Origin: Rhodococcus opacus
GTDB lineage: Bacteria; Actinomycetota; Actinomycetes; Mycobacteriales; Mycobacteriaceae
Length of the DNA: 64,000 nucleotides
Reading direction: 5' to 3'
Assembly (NCBI RefSeq): GCF_012396235.1
Contig: NZ_JAAXPA010000015.1
Coordinates: forward strand, 112,085-176,084
Shown here: positions 24,157 to 31,899 of the stretch, one piece after another
Layout of the letters: each line of letters opens with the position of its first letter
Position numbering within the stretch: the stretch's first letter is position 1
Made by a program: the position numbers and the translations under genes
The notes under the pieces: generated by a model
Told to the model about the DNA's origin: nothing
What the model saw: only the letters and a program-made list of their open reading frames with translations
Database searches by the model: none

Positions 24157-25371
24157 ATGCCCGAGGCCGTCATCGTTTCCATCGCCCGTTCCCCGATCGG
24201 TCGCGCCATGAAGGGATCGCTCAAGGGCATGCGCCCCGACGACCTCGCCGCGCAGATGGTCCAGGCGGCACTCGACAAGGTGCCCGCGCTCGACCCCACC
24301 GACATCAACGACCTGATCCTGGGCTGCGGCCTGCCCGGCGGCGAGCAGGGTTTCAACATGGGCCGCAACGTCGCGGTCCAGCTCGGCTACGACTTCATCC
24401 CCGGCACCACCATCACCCGGTACTGTTCGTCGTCGCTGCAGACCACCCGCATGGCACTGCACGCGATCAAGGCCGGTGAGGGCGACGTGTTCATCTCCGC
24501 CGGTGTCGAGACCGTGTCCCGGTTCACCGCGGGCAACTCCGACTCGCTGCCCGACACCCAGAACCCGCTGTACGCCGACGCGCAGACCCGCACCGAGAAG
24601 CTGGCCCAGGGCGGCCAGCAGTGGGTCGACCCGCGTGAGGAGGGCCTGGTCCCCGACACCTACATCGCGATGGGCCAGACCGCGGAGAACGTCGCGCAGA
24701 TCACCGGCATCACCCGCGAGGAGCAGGACCGGTGGGCGGTGCGCTCGCAGAACCGCGCCGAGGAGGCCATAGGCGCCGGCTTCTTCGAGCGGGAGATCAC
24801 CCCGGTGACCCTGCCCGACGGCACCGTCGTGTCCACCGACGACGGCCCCCGCGCCGGCACCACCTACGAGGCCGTCAGCCAGCTCAAGCCGGTGTTCCGT
24901 CCGGATGGGACCGTGACCGCCGGCAACGCGTGCCCGCTCAACGACGGCGCCGCCGCTCTGGTGATCATGTCCGACACCAAGGCCAAGGAGCTGGGGCTGC
25001 CCCCGCTGGCCCGGATCGTGTCCACCGGGGTGTCCGGGCTGTCGCCGGAGATCATGGGTCTCGGCCCGATCGAGGCGTCCAAGCGGGCCCTCGCGATCGC
25101 GGGACTGGGCATCTCCGACATCGACCTCGTCGAGATCAACGAGGCGTTCGCCGTGCAGGTGATCGGGTCGGCGCGGGAGCTGAACATCGACGAGGACAAG
25201 CTGAACGTCTCCGGCGGCGCGATCGCCCTCGGTCACCCGTTCGGCATGACCGGTGCCCGCATCACCGCGACCCTGCTCAACAACCTGACCACCCACGACA
25301 AGCAGTTCGGCCTCGAAACCATGTGCGTCGGAGGCGGACAGGGCATGGCGATGGTCCTCGAACGGCTGTAG
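24157..25371 (+). CDS. Acetyl-CoA acetyltransferase / 3-ketoacyl-CoA thiolase, 404 aa
   Basis: A full thiolase: nucleophilic cysteine in T-R-Y-C-S-S-S-L-Q (Cys90), catalytic His in G-H-P-F-G-M-T-G-A-R (His360) and the second cysteine in C-V-G-G-G-Q-G-M-A (Cys390). It either splits 3-ketoacyl-CoA or condenses acetyl-CoA units; the degradative class is suggested by the C-S-S-S-L-Q-T motif seen in FadA-like enzymes. It stands alone on the plus strand, divergent from the acyl-CoA ligase operon and with a clear GTAGGAG ribosome site. It ends at the TAG that starts element C. Confidence 0.9.
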   Translation: MPEAVIVSIARSPIGRAMKGSLKGMRPDDLAAQMVQAALDKVPALDPTDINDLILGCGLPGGEQGFNMGRNVAVQLGYDFIPGTTITRYCSSSLQTTRMALHAIKAGEGDVFISAGVETVSRFTAGNSDSLPDTQNPLYADAQTRTEKLAQGGQQWVDPREEGLVPDTYIAMGQTAENVAQITGITREEQDRWAVRSQNRAEEAIGAGFFEREITPVTLPDGTVVSTDDGPRAGTTYEAVSQLKPVFRPDGTVTAGNACPLNDGAAALVIMSDTKAKELGLPPLARIVSTGVSGLSPEIMGLGPIEASKRALAIAGLGISDIDLVEINEAFAVQVIGSARELNIDEDKLNVSGGAIALGHPFGMTGARITATLLNNLTTHDKQFGLETMCVGGGQGMAMVLERL

Positions 25372-25442
25372 GCGGCTCCGCCGCCCGTGCGCCTTTTTGG
25401 TAGCCAGAACAACCAGAAAGGCGCACGGGTGCGAAGCGCCTA
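25369..25442. repeat. 74-bp palindromic element, copy C
   Basis: It starts with the TAG of the thiolase gene and ends with the CTA stop complement of the convergent luciferase-like gene, again exactly 74 bp. The left end hairpin is GCGGCTCCGCCGCC and the right end is of the other type, GCGAAGCGCC. The core differs from copy B only in the loop. Confidence 0.85.
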
Positions 25443-26234
25443 TGCCAGGCCCGACAGCGGCGGCGGGGTGTTCTCGTCACGCCACGCGATGGCCTCCTTC
25501 AGAGTGCCGAGGTCGTAGTCGGGACCACCCACGCCCACGGTGAACAGGGTGACGCCGGCGTCGACATGGGCTGCCGCGTCGTCGACACCCGGCCACGACG
25601 TGGAGTGCTGGATGCTGTCGGGGCTGCGTCCGGCATCCCGTGCGTACCCGGCGAGGATCCCCGACTTACGTTTGTACGTGTCCATGTCGCTGAAGCTGTG
25701 CCAGATGTCGCCGTACTGCCCGACCAGCGGCAGCGTCTTCTTCTCGCCGCCGCCGCCGATGAGGATCGGAATGTGCCGGGTGGGTGCGGGTTCCAGCTTG
25801 GCGAACCGGGCGGTGATCCGCGGAAGGTACTCGGCGAGCAGGTTCAGCCGCGACCCCGCGGTGCCGAATTCGTAGCCGTACTCGTCGTAGTCGCGCTCGA
25901 ACCAGCCCGAGCCGATGCCCAGGATCAGCCGTCCGCCGCTGATGTGGTCGACGGTCCGGGCCATGTCGGCGAGCAGATCCGGGTTCCGGTAGCCGGCACA
26001 CGTGACGAGCGCACCGATCTCCACTCGCTCCGTCTGCTCGGCGAACGCCCCGAGCATCGTCCAGCACTCGAAGTGGGCGCCGGCCGGATCGCCGTACAGC
26101 GGATAGAAGTGGTCCCAGTTGAAGACGATGTCGACGCCGGCGTCCTCGGCCCGCAGCACCGCGTCGCGGATCAGCCCGTAGTCGGGCGCGTGCTGCGGCT
26201 GAAGCTGGACACCGATGCGAACTGGACGAGTCAT
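25440..26234 (-). CDS. LLM-class, probably F420-dependent oxidoreductase, 264 aa
   Basis: The protein shows the luciferase-like monooxygenase fold pattern of F420-dependent enzymes: R-I-G-V-Q-L-Q-P-Q at the start, D-I-V-F-N-W-D-H-F-Y-P-L (about 34-45), R-V-E-I-G-A-L-V-T-C and the G-R-L-I-L-G-I-G-S-G-W-F-E-R-D-Y-D-E-Y-G-Y motif near 110-130. Such enzymes move hydride between F420 and varied substrates. I start at the ATG at 26234 (GAGGAG ribosome site); a longer frame upstream lacks conserved sequence. It converges on the thiolase gene and is divergent from another likely F420-type enzyme at 26472. Substrate unknown. Confidence 0.85.
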   Translation of the reverse strand: MTRPVRIGVQLQPQHAPDYGLIRDAVLRAEDAGVDIVFNWDHFYPLYGDPAGAHFECWTMLGAFAEQTERVEIGALVTCAGYRNPDLLADMARTVDHISGGRLILGIGSGWFERDYDEYGYEFGTAGSRLNLLAEYLPRITARFAKLEPAPTRHIPILIGGGGEKKTLPLVGQYGDIWHSFSDMDTYKRKSGILAGYARDAGRSPDSIQHSTSWPGVDDAAAHVDAGVTLFTVGVGGPDYDLGTLKEAIAWRDENTPPPLSGLA

Positions 26235-26471
26235 TCGTGGCTCCTCGGAGTAGACGTTGGGCCTTCCCGATCCATAGTGCTCGCGCGACGGTCGGGCGCA
26301 CAACGAACCCGCCGAGCGGGCGATTTGAGCGGGCGAATGTACCGTCCGGCGCCCCAGATACGCCAAGCGGTACATTCACCCGGTTGTCGGCGCGTCTTCC
26401 GCCCATTGACTCCGAAACGGATGAGGACGCATCACCGCCCGACCACACGGTGGACGTGGAAGACTGGGTGT

Positions 26472-26951
26472 GTGAAGGTCACGCAGAGGCCTGACCCGCC
26501 GACCGGGATCCGGCGGACGTTCTTCCGCGCGCCGATCTACCTCTACCGCGTCCACCTCGGCTTTCTCCTCGGTGGCCGATTCCTGCTCCTCGAACACGTG
26601 GGGCGCAAGACCGGCGTCCGGCGGCAGGTCGTGCTCGAGGTGGTCAACCACGACGCCGTCGGCGACGGGTACGTGCTGGCCGCCGGGTTCGGTCCCAAGT
26701 CCGATTGGTACCGGAACCTGCGTGCACAACCGAGCGCGAAGATTCAGGTGGGCCTCCGGCGACTCTCGGTGACAGCCGAATTCCTCGATTCCGAGACCGG
26801 TGCGGACTTCATGGCGCATTACGCGGCGGAGCATCCGAAACTCGGACTGCGGATCGCCAAAGGCATGGGCTTCGACGTCGACGGCAGCGCGGCGGACTTC
26901 CGGGCGGCGGGCCGTGAAATCCGTTTCGTTCGGCTGCGCCCCCGCGCCTGA
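26472..26951 (+). CDS. Nitroreductase family deazaflavin-dependent oxidoreductase (Ddn-like), 159 aa
   Basis: A compact split-barrel protein with family marks: R-A-P-I-Y-L-Y-R-V-H-L-G near the start, H-V-G-R-K-T-G-V-R-R-Q-V-V-L-E-V (about 44-58), A-A-G-F-G-P-K-S-D-W-Y-R-N-L (about 75-88) and A-H-Y-A-A-E-H-P. Members bind F420H2 and reduce quinones or nitro compounds in actinobacteria. The start chosen is the GTG at 26472, giving the usual length. It is divergent from the F420-type gene at 26234 across a gap of about 240 bp with no clear operator. Confidence 0.85.
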   Translation: MKVTQRPDPPTGIRRTFFRAPIYLYRVHLGFLLGGRFLLLEHVGRKTGVRRQVVLEVVNHDAVGDGYVLAAGFGPKSDWYRNLRAQPSAKIQVGLRRLSVTAEFLDSETGADFMAHYAAEHPKLGLRIAKGMGFDVDGSAADFRAAGREIRFVRLRPRA

Positions 26952-26957
26952 GGCACC

Positions 26958-27482
26958 TCAGTTCAGCCGCACCCCGCCCGCGAGGAGCATGGTGCGCAGG
27001 ACGAATGCCGCCTCGGGGCCGATGATCTCCCCGACCAGGGTGAGGTAGCGGTCCACGTACTCCGGTCCGTGCGGGGCGACCGTCGGGTAGTCGGGGTCGG
27101 ACGGATCGAGGTGATGGGCGACCTCGTGGAGCACCACCAGTTCGCGGAACGCCCAGGCGTTGCCGTTCCGATGCTCGGGTACTGCGATTGTCGCGCAATC
27201 GCTTTCGTAGTGGGCGGCCTTGTTGCCCGACCGCGCGCGGACGTGAACCGGGGTGGCCGCCCGCGTCCACGTCGACCGCACCCAGTTCAGGGCGAGCACC
27301 CGGTCCACGTAATCCTGCACCGAATCGATCGACGCGAACTTGCGTTCCACCGGCAGCGTCACCTGCGACCCCAGAACGTCGACGACGCGCAGCCCGCGCT
27401 CGTCGGCGCGGTCGAACATGGTGCGCACGAGGGCTTCCGCGTCGTACACGGCGGTCCGCTGAGTGTCGCGGGGTCGCTTCAC
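26958..27482 (-). CDS. TIGR04338-type putative metallohydrolase, 174 aa
   Basis: A zincin-like H-E-V-A-H-H-L-D-P motif is visible around residues 121-129, and a later acidic/His segment (H-G-P-E-Y-V-D-R-Y) may give the third ligand. I match it to the small actinobacterial metallohydrolase family TIGR04338, whose substrate is unknown. The GTG start makes a 4-bp GTGA overlap with the DUF2786 gene upstream, so the two proteins are probably made together. It converges on the Ddn-like gene with only 6 bp between stops. Confidence 0.78.
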   Translation of the reverse strand: MKRPRDTQRTAVYDAEALVRTMFDRADERGLRVVDVLGSQVTLPVERKFASIDSVQDYVDRVLALNWVRSTWTRAATPVHVRARSGNKAAHYESDCATIAVPEHRNGNAWAFRELVVLHEVAHHLDPSDPDYPTVAPHGPEYVDRYLTLVGEIIGPEAAFVLRTMLLAGGVRLN

Positions 27483-28297
27483 GACGGGATCTGCTTGCGG
27501 GCGGTCGACAGTTCGGGTGAGTTGCTCAGGCGGGCGGTCCGGGCGGCGCGGTCGCCGGCTCTGCGGGCGCTCGACGAATGTCCGGCGGATGCCCGTCCTC
27601 CTCGCCACGTGCCGCGGGCCTGCGAGTTCTCCGAGTAGTAGTCCTTCAGCTCGAGCTGCTTGTCGCGTAGGACCAGTGCCGTCTCCGCCGAGGACTCCGG
27701 CACGGACACCGCCTGCTCCTCGGCCTCCTGCTTGGCGTCGGCGAGGCGCTGGCCGATCCGCGCGGCGTAGGCGAGCTGGAAGTTCAACCGGGCGGTCACG
27801 CCGGCGACGGGCCGTCGCACCCGTGTCGCGACGCGGCGGCGTCCACGCTTCTCGACCTGCGTCCGCACCGTCGTCTCGCTGCGGTACTCGCCCGACCTGA
27901 TGTAGGAGTCGGATGCCCGGACCATCTGGATCAGCAGGCTCGCGTACAGGGCTTCGCAGACGTCGATGTCGCCGGCGAACCCGTACGCGTAGATGACGGC
28001 CGACGTCTGGGCGATGTCGCACTGGACGTCGTTGGCGGCGGCGATCACCAGGAACAGCTGCGCGTACGTGCGGAGGCCCTTCTTGCCCGGTTCACCGATC
28101 GTGATCAGCCGCTGCGTGGGAGTGGCGCGCTTCTCCCGGCCTGCCGCGTGGGCGCGCGCCACGGCGAGGTCGATCGAGGAGGCGGTGGCGAGGCGCTGGG
28201 CGGCGGCCATGAAGGCCTCGCCCTCGTGCGGGTTGTCGGTGGATTCCGCCTGCCGGAGGAGCCCACCGATGCGGGTCAGCATCTTGTCGGAACTCAC
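27479..28297 (-). CDS. DUF2786 domain protein, 272 aa
   Basis: The N-terminal 45 residues match the DUF2786 pattern: I-x-x-L-L-R-Q-A-E-S-T-D-N-P-H-E-G-E-A-F-M-A-A-A-Q-R-L in separated runs. The middle part is helical and basic; the last 60 residues are Ser/Arg/Ala-rich and likely disordered. No enzymatic residue stands out and I know no function for the domain. Gene overlap with the TIGR04338 metallohydrolase points to a protein pair. The GTG start at 28297 gives V-S-S-D-K-M. Confidence 0.8.
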   Translation of the reverse strand: MSSDKMLTRIGGLLRQAESTDNPHEGEAFMAAAQRLATASSIDLAVARAHAAGREKRATPTQRLITIGEPGKKGLRTYAQLFLVIAAANDVQCDIAQTSAVIYAYGFAGDIDVCEALYASLLIQMVRASDSYIRSGEYRSETTVRTQVEKRGRRRVATRVRRPVAGVTARLNFQLAYAARIGQRLADAKQEAEEQAVSVPESSAETALVLRDKQLELKDYYSENSQARGTWRGGRASAGHSSSARRAGDRAARTARLSNSPELSTARKQIPS

Positions 28298-28307
28298 CCA
28301 GGCAGGC

Positions 28308-28373
28308 TAGCCCCCGTGCGCCTTTCTGGTCGTCGGCGCTACCAGAAAGGCGCACGGGCGGCGGAGCCGCCTA
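28308..28373. repeat. Palindromic element, copy D (66 bp, left end shortened)
   Basis: Right end: CTA is the stop complement of the siderophore-binding protein gene, preceded by GGCGGAGCCGCC. The core has perfect 15-bp arms, GTGCGCCTTTCTGGT and ACCAGAAAGGCGCAC. On the left the end hairpin is missing: only CTAGCCCCC remains, giving 66 instead of 74 bp. No gene converges from that side; the DUF2786 gene starts 11 bp away and runs left. It likely ends the transcript of the binding protein gene. Confidence 0.8.
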
Positions 28374-29339
28374 CAGTCGCTCGAGGTCGTCGAGGATCAG
28401 GTTTGCGCCAGTGAGGCCGATGCCGGTGATCCACACCCGGTAGTCGGTCTGGCGGACGCCGTCGCGTCGTGACGGCCCCATCTGCCCGATGAGTACGGGG
28501 TCGATCCCCAGTTCACCCGGTGCGGACGTGTTGGCGACGAACGCGATGTCGGAGTCGATCTGGGCGACGTTCTCGAGCGAGATCTCGGACATGTCGTTCT
28601 TCGCGTCCCACGGCTGCCCGGTGATGGTGTAGCCGGCCGCGGTCAGCACGGAACCGGAGAACGTGCCGGGCCCGTGCAGGCGCAGGCCGTCGTCCATCAC
28701 GCGGATGACGTGCGCGGTGCGGCCCCGGCTGGTTTCGGTCAACGCGGCGGCGCGGGCATGGAACGCCGACAGCTTCTGCTCGGCTGCGTCCGTCTCACCC
28801 ATGGCCTCGGCGAACAACCGCAGCGTCCCCTGCCAGTCGACCGCCGGCGACACGGAGAAGACGGTCGGCGCGATCGCGGACAGCGCGTCGTACAGGTCGC
28901 CGTGCCGCTGCTTGCTGCTGAGGATGAGGTCGGGCTGCAGCGCGGCGATCGCCTCGAGGTTCGGTTCGGCGATCGACCCGACGACGGTGGTGCTGTCCAG
29001 TCCGCCGCCCAGGTAGGCGGGCAGCGCGTCGGCGGAACCGGCCTGAGCAGCGCCTACCGGGGTCTTCCCAAGCGTGACGACGGTGTCGATGGGCAGGCTG
29101 TCGAGGGCGACGATGCGACTCGGCCGGTTGCTCACCGTCGTCGTGCCCATGGCGTGGGTGACGGTGCGCTGGGCGCCGCTGTCGCTGCCCGTTGCCGCGT
29201 CGGGTCGCGCGCAGGCGGCGGTGAGCGCGGCCAGTGCGGCTGCTCCCAGCCCGGCTCCGAATTCTCGTCGCGTGAGGGCATCGACGATCTCCTGCCATTG
29301 GACGTCGTTGACATTCGGGGAGCACGTGGCAGAACGCAT
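28371..29339 (-). CDS. Iron-siderophore ABC transporter binding lipoprotein, 322 aa
   Basis: Residues 23-43 form a Tat-type lipoprotein signal: T-R-R-E-F, then an Ala-rich helix ending in the lipobox L-T-A-A-C (Cys43). The mature part has the FecB/FhuD class III binding fold, with R-I-V-A-L-D-S-L-P-I-D-T-V, N-L-E-A-I-A-A-L-Q-P-D-L-I-L-S and a D-S-D-I-A-F-V-A-N-T segment. It should capture a ferric siderophore at the cell surface. An IdeR/DtxR-like box lies about 30 bp upstream in the gap it shares with the Suc_Fer-like gene. No permease or ATPase gene is adjacent, so it must use a system encoded elsewhere. The start may also be a downstream GTG; 29339 is the first ATG. Confidence 0.87.
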   Translation of the reverse strand: MRSATCSPNVNDVQWQEIVDALTRREFGAGLGAAALAALTAACARPDAATGSDSGAQRTVTHAMGTTTVSNRPSRIVALDSLPIDTVVTLGKTPVGAAQAGSADALPAYLGGGLDSTTVVGSIAEPNLEAIAALQPDLILSSKQRHGDLYDALSAIAPTVFSVSPAVDWQGTLRLFAEAMGETDAAEQKLSAFHARAAALTETSRGRTAHVIRVMDDGLRLHGPGTFSGSVLTAAGYTITGQPWDAKNDMSEISLENVAQIDSDIAFVANTSAPGELGIDPVLIGQMGPSRRDGVRQTDYRVWITGIGLTGANLILDDLERL

Positions 29340-29369
29340 CCTGGACCTCGATCTCGAAGGGGGTAGAAG

Positions 29370-29388
29370 ATAGGTGAACCTAACCTTA
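29370..29388. promoter_or_regulatory. IdeR/DtxR-like iron box
   Basis: The 19-mer ATAGGTGAACCTAACCTTA fits the IdeR/DtxR consensus (TTAGGTTAGSCTAACCTAA) at most positions, including TAGGT and CCTAACCT. It lies in the 62-bp divergent gap between the siderophore-binding protein and the Suc_Fer-like gene, so iron-dependent repression of both is expected. Confidence 0.75.
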
Positions 29389-29401
29389 TACAGTCTGTTG
29401 C

Positions 29402-30331
29402 GTGAGCGTGCAGACGACGATGTCGCCCGAGGGGTGGACGCCACCGGCCTGCGCGGCGCTCTCCCGGTCACTCCAAGAGCCGCTGTGCGGCACCGCGCCC
29501 CGGGTGCGCGGCTGGCTGCTGATCGAGCAACCCGGACCCTGGGGACGCGACCGGCTCCGGCAGAGTCGGCTCGACCCGGTCCTCGGCGACGCACTCGCCG
29601 CCCGGTGCGCCGACGCGGGGGTGCGTCCGGTGCTGATCCGCACCCGGGAGCGCCGCGACGTCGCCGCCGGACGTCATGTCTACCTCGTGCGTCCCGGACG
29701 AGCCGACGGCTGGGCGGAGCGACTGCTGGTGCGTGACGACCGGGAGCTACTCGACCTCGACCTCGACCTGTCACCCGGAGTGGGGGAACGTCTCGACCCC
29801 ACCGAATCGCTGTTTCTCGTCTGCACTCACGGCAAGAAGGACGCGTGCTGCGCGTCGTTCGGACGCCCCGTCGTCACCGGCCTCGGCCACCGCGACGGAC
29901 GGGTGTGGGAATCGACGCACGTCGGCGGCGACCGATTCGCCGCGACCATGGTGTGCCTGCCGTCGGGCATCTACTACGGCCGGGTCACCGCGGAGGCGGC
30001 GGAACACATTGTCGCCGAACATGATCACGGACGCGTGGTGCTCGAACACTACCGCGGCCGGTGCACCGACGACCCGGTGCTGCAGTTCGCCGAGCACACC
30101 GTCCGGGTCGAGCGGTCGCTGCTCGGACTCGACGACGTGATCCCGCTGTCGGCGACCCCGCGGCCGGACGGCGACACCGACGTCCTGGTCCGGCACCCGG
30201 CCGGGACCGACCTGGTCCGGGTTCGCACGACCAGCGCCGAACCCCGCCTGACCGCCTGCAGCGCGGGTGTCGTGGACAGCCCGGACCGGTTCGAGGCGGC
30301 TCCGCCACCCGTGCGCCGTTCTGGTAGCTAG
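29402..30331 (+). CDS. Suc_Fer-like (sucrase/ferredoxin-like) family protein, 309 aa
   Basis: A thioredoxin-fold [2Fe-2S] ferredoxin-like protein. Cysteines are found in C-T-H-G-K-K-D-A-C-C (141, 149, 150), with H-V-G-G-D-R-F-A-A-T-M-V-C-L-P-S-G (His173, Cys185) following as in the family. The role of the family is not well defined; with an IdeR-like box 14 bp upstream and a divergent siderophore-binding protein, a part in iron release or redox of ferric siderophores is plausible. The start is a GTG. The last 12 residues (298-309) are encoded by palindromic element E: at the codon where related elements carry the TAG stop, this gene reads GAG and continues to a TAG inside the element. Confidence 0.83.
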   Translation: MSVQTTMSPEGWTPPACAALSRSLQEPLCGTAPRVRGWLLIEQPGPWGRDRLRQSRLDPVLGDALAARCADAGVRPVLIRTRERRDVAAGRHVYLVRPGRADGWAERLLVRDDRELLDLDLDLSPGVGERLDPTESLFLVCTHGKKDACCASFGRPVVTGLGHRDGRVWESTHVGGDRFAATMVCLPSGIYYGRVTAEAAEHIVAEHDHGRVVLEHYRGRCTDDPVLQFAEHTVRVERSLLGLDDVIPLSATPRPDGDTDVLVRHPAGTDLVRVRTTSAEPRLTACSAGVVDSPDRFEAAPPPVRRSGS

Positions 30332-30366
30332 GGCAACCAAAAAGGCGCACGGGCGCGAAGCGCCCC
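30293..30366. repeat. 74-bp palindromic element, copy E (terminal stops lost)
   Basis: The element aligns over 74 bp with copies A-C. GAG replaces the left terminal TAG and CCC replaces the right terminal CTA. The left hairpin is GCGGCTCCGCCACC and the right one GCGCGAAGCGCC. The core has extra changes (GTGCGCCGTTCTGGT against ACCAAAAAGGCGCAC), so the central stem is weaker. The Suc_Fer-like gene runs through the left half. Confidence 0.82.
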
Positions 30367-30666
30367 ATGCGGCAGGAGGTCTCGCTGCGGTTGCGCCGGC
30401 GACTCGTGGTGTTCACACGGTATTCACCGCCCCGATTCATCGACACATCCATCCCCAGCTGTGGAGAAACCTGTACATGAATGCCGCCAACATGATTCGG
30501 ACCGAGCGTAATTCGGCCGAATCGGCAGCGGTGGCGGCGCGCGGAGGCCTGACGGCGGTTGCGCGAGCCGATCATCCACCGACCCAGCGGTGAGTGAGAA
30601 AGTGCGTCAACAGGTACATTTTCACGCACCTGTGCGCGGCGCCGGGTAGAAGGGACTTCGACGTTC
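30367..30666. other. Gene-free 300 bp before the sugar importer ATPase
   Basis: I find no convincing gene. The stretch includes a possible stem GTGCGT/ACGCAC around 30602-30629, about 40 bp before the ATPase start, and presumably the promoter of the importer. No operator is obvious. Confidence 0.5.
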
Positions 30667-31740
30667 ATGGCCACAGTGACCTATGACGGTGCCACCTGCC
30701 TGTTCCCCGGCTCGGACAAACCGGCCGTCGACACGCTCGACCTGAAGATCGAGGACGGTGAGTTCCTGGTCCTCGTCGGCCCGTCCGGCTGCGGCAAGTC
30801 GACGTCGCTGCGGATGCTGGCCGGGCTCGAGGACGTCCACAGCGGCCGGATCCTCATCGGCGACCGCGACGTCACCACCCAGGAACCCAAGGAACGCGAC
30901 ATCGCGATGGTGTTCCAGAACTATGCGCTGTACCCGCACATGTCGGTGGCCGAGAACATGGGTTTCGCGCTCAAGCTCGCCGGCGCCGCGAAGGACGACA
31001 TCCGCAAGCGCGTCGAGGAGACGGCGAAACTCCTCGACCTCGAGCCGTACCTGGACCGCAAGCCGAAGGCGCTGTCCGGCGGTCAGCGGCAGCGTGTCGC
31101 GATGGGACGTGCCATCGTCCGGCAGCCGCAGGTGTTCCTGATGGACGAGCCGCTGTCCAACCTCGACGCCAAGCTCCGCGTGCAGACGCGCACCCAGATC
31201 GCGCAGCTGCAGCGTCGCCTCGAGACGACGATGGTGTACGTGACACACGACCAGGTCGAGGCCATGACGATGGGCGACCGGGTGGCGGTGCTGAAGGACG
31301 GGGTGCTGCAGCAGTGCGCGTCGCCCCGCGACCTCTACAACAGGCCGGCCAACGTGTTCGTCGCCGGCTTCATGGGATCACCGTCGATGAACCTCTTCAC
31401 GTTGCCGATCACCCCCGACGGGGTCCTGCTCGGCGACGCGACCATTCCGCTGCCCCGGCAGCTGCGCGCGGATACCGACGAACGCGAGGTCGTCGTCGGG
31501 ATCCGCCCCGAACACCTGGAACTGTCGACCACCGGCATCCCGATGGAGGTCGCGGTGGTGGAGGAACTCGGATCCGACGCCTACATCTACGGCCGCAGCA
31601 CCGTCAACGGGGAGACCCAGCAGTTGGTGGCCCGCGCCGACTGGCGGAACCCGCCCCGCAAGGGTGACCTGGTGAAATTGCACGTCGACCCGTCCCAGGT
31701 GCACCTGTTCTCGGCGTCCGAGGGCTACCGGCTGAGCTGA
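30667..31740 (+). CDS. Carbohydrate ABC importer ATPase, UgpC/MalK/SugC class, 357 aa
   Basis: Walker A G-P-S-G-C-G-K-S-T (38-46), signature L-S-G-G-Q-R-Q-R (136-143), Walker B F-L-M-D-E-P-L-S-N-L-D (157-167) and the H-loop T-H-D-Q-V-E-A-M-T are intact. The C-terminal 120 residues form the OB-type regulatory domain of MalK-like ATPases (V-V-G-I-R-P-E-H-L-E). It powers the importer encoded next. The binding protein and two permeases follow at 31900-35129; the set matches the SugABC-LpqY layout but with the ATPase first. Confidence 0.9.
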   Translation: MATVTYDGATCLFPGSDKPAVDTLDLKIEDGEFLVLVGPSGCGKSTSLRMLAGLEDVHSGRILIGDRDVTTQEPKERDIAMVFQNYALYPHMSVAENMGFALKLAGAAKDDIRKRVEETAKLLDLEPYLDRKPKALSGGQRQRVAMGRAIVRQPQVFLMDEPLSNLDAKLRVQTRTQIAQLQRRLETTMVYVTHDQVEAMTMGDRVAVLKDGVLQQCASPRDLYNRPANVFVAGFMGSPSMNLFTLPITPDGVLLGDATIPLPRQLRADTDEREVVVGIRPEHLELSTTGIPMEVAVVEELGSDAYIYGRSTVNGETQQLVARADWRNPPRKGDLVKLHVDPSQVHLFSASEGYRLS

Positions 31741-31899
31741 CCCGGCGGGGGCCGGAGCGGTTCCTGACCGATTCAGGTCGGGGGTAATGCCGGACTTCTG
31801 CGGTGTTCCATGCCACAGTATGTTCCGACACCGCGCCGGTGCCGCGAGTTCTGTCGTGCCGGTAACGGGTTCATCCACATCTACCTACGGGGAGACTCC

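Noticed and set aside
25440..26375. Longer start for the luciferase-like gene
   Set aside because: The 47 extra residues are not family-like and a good ribosome site precedes the ATG at 26234.
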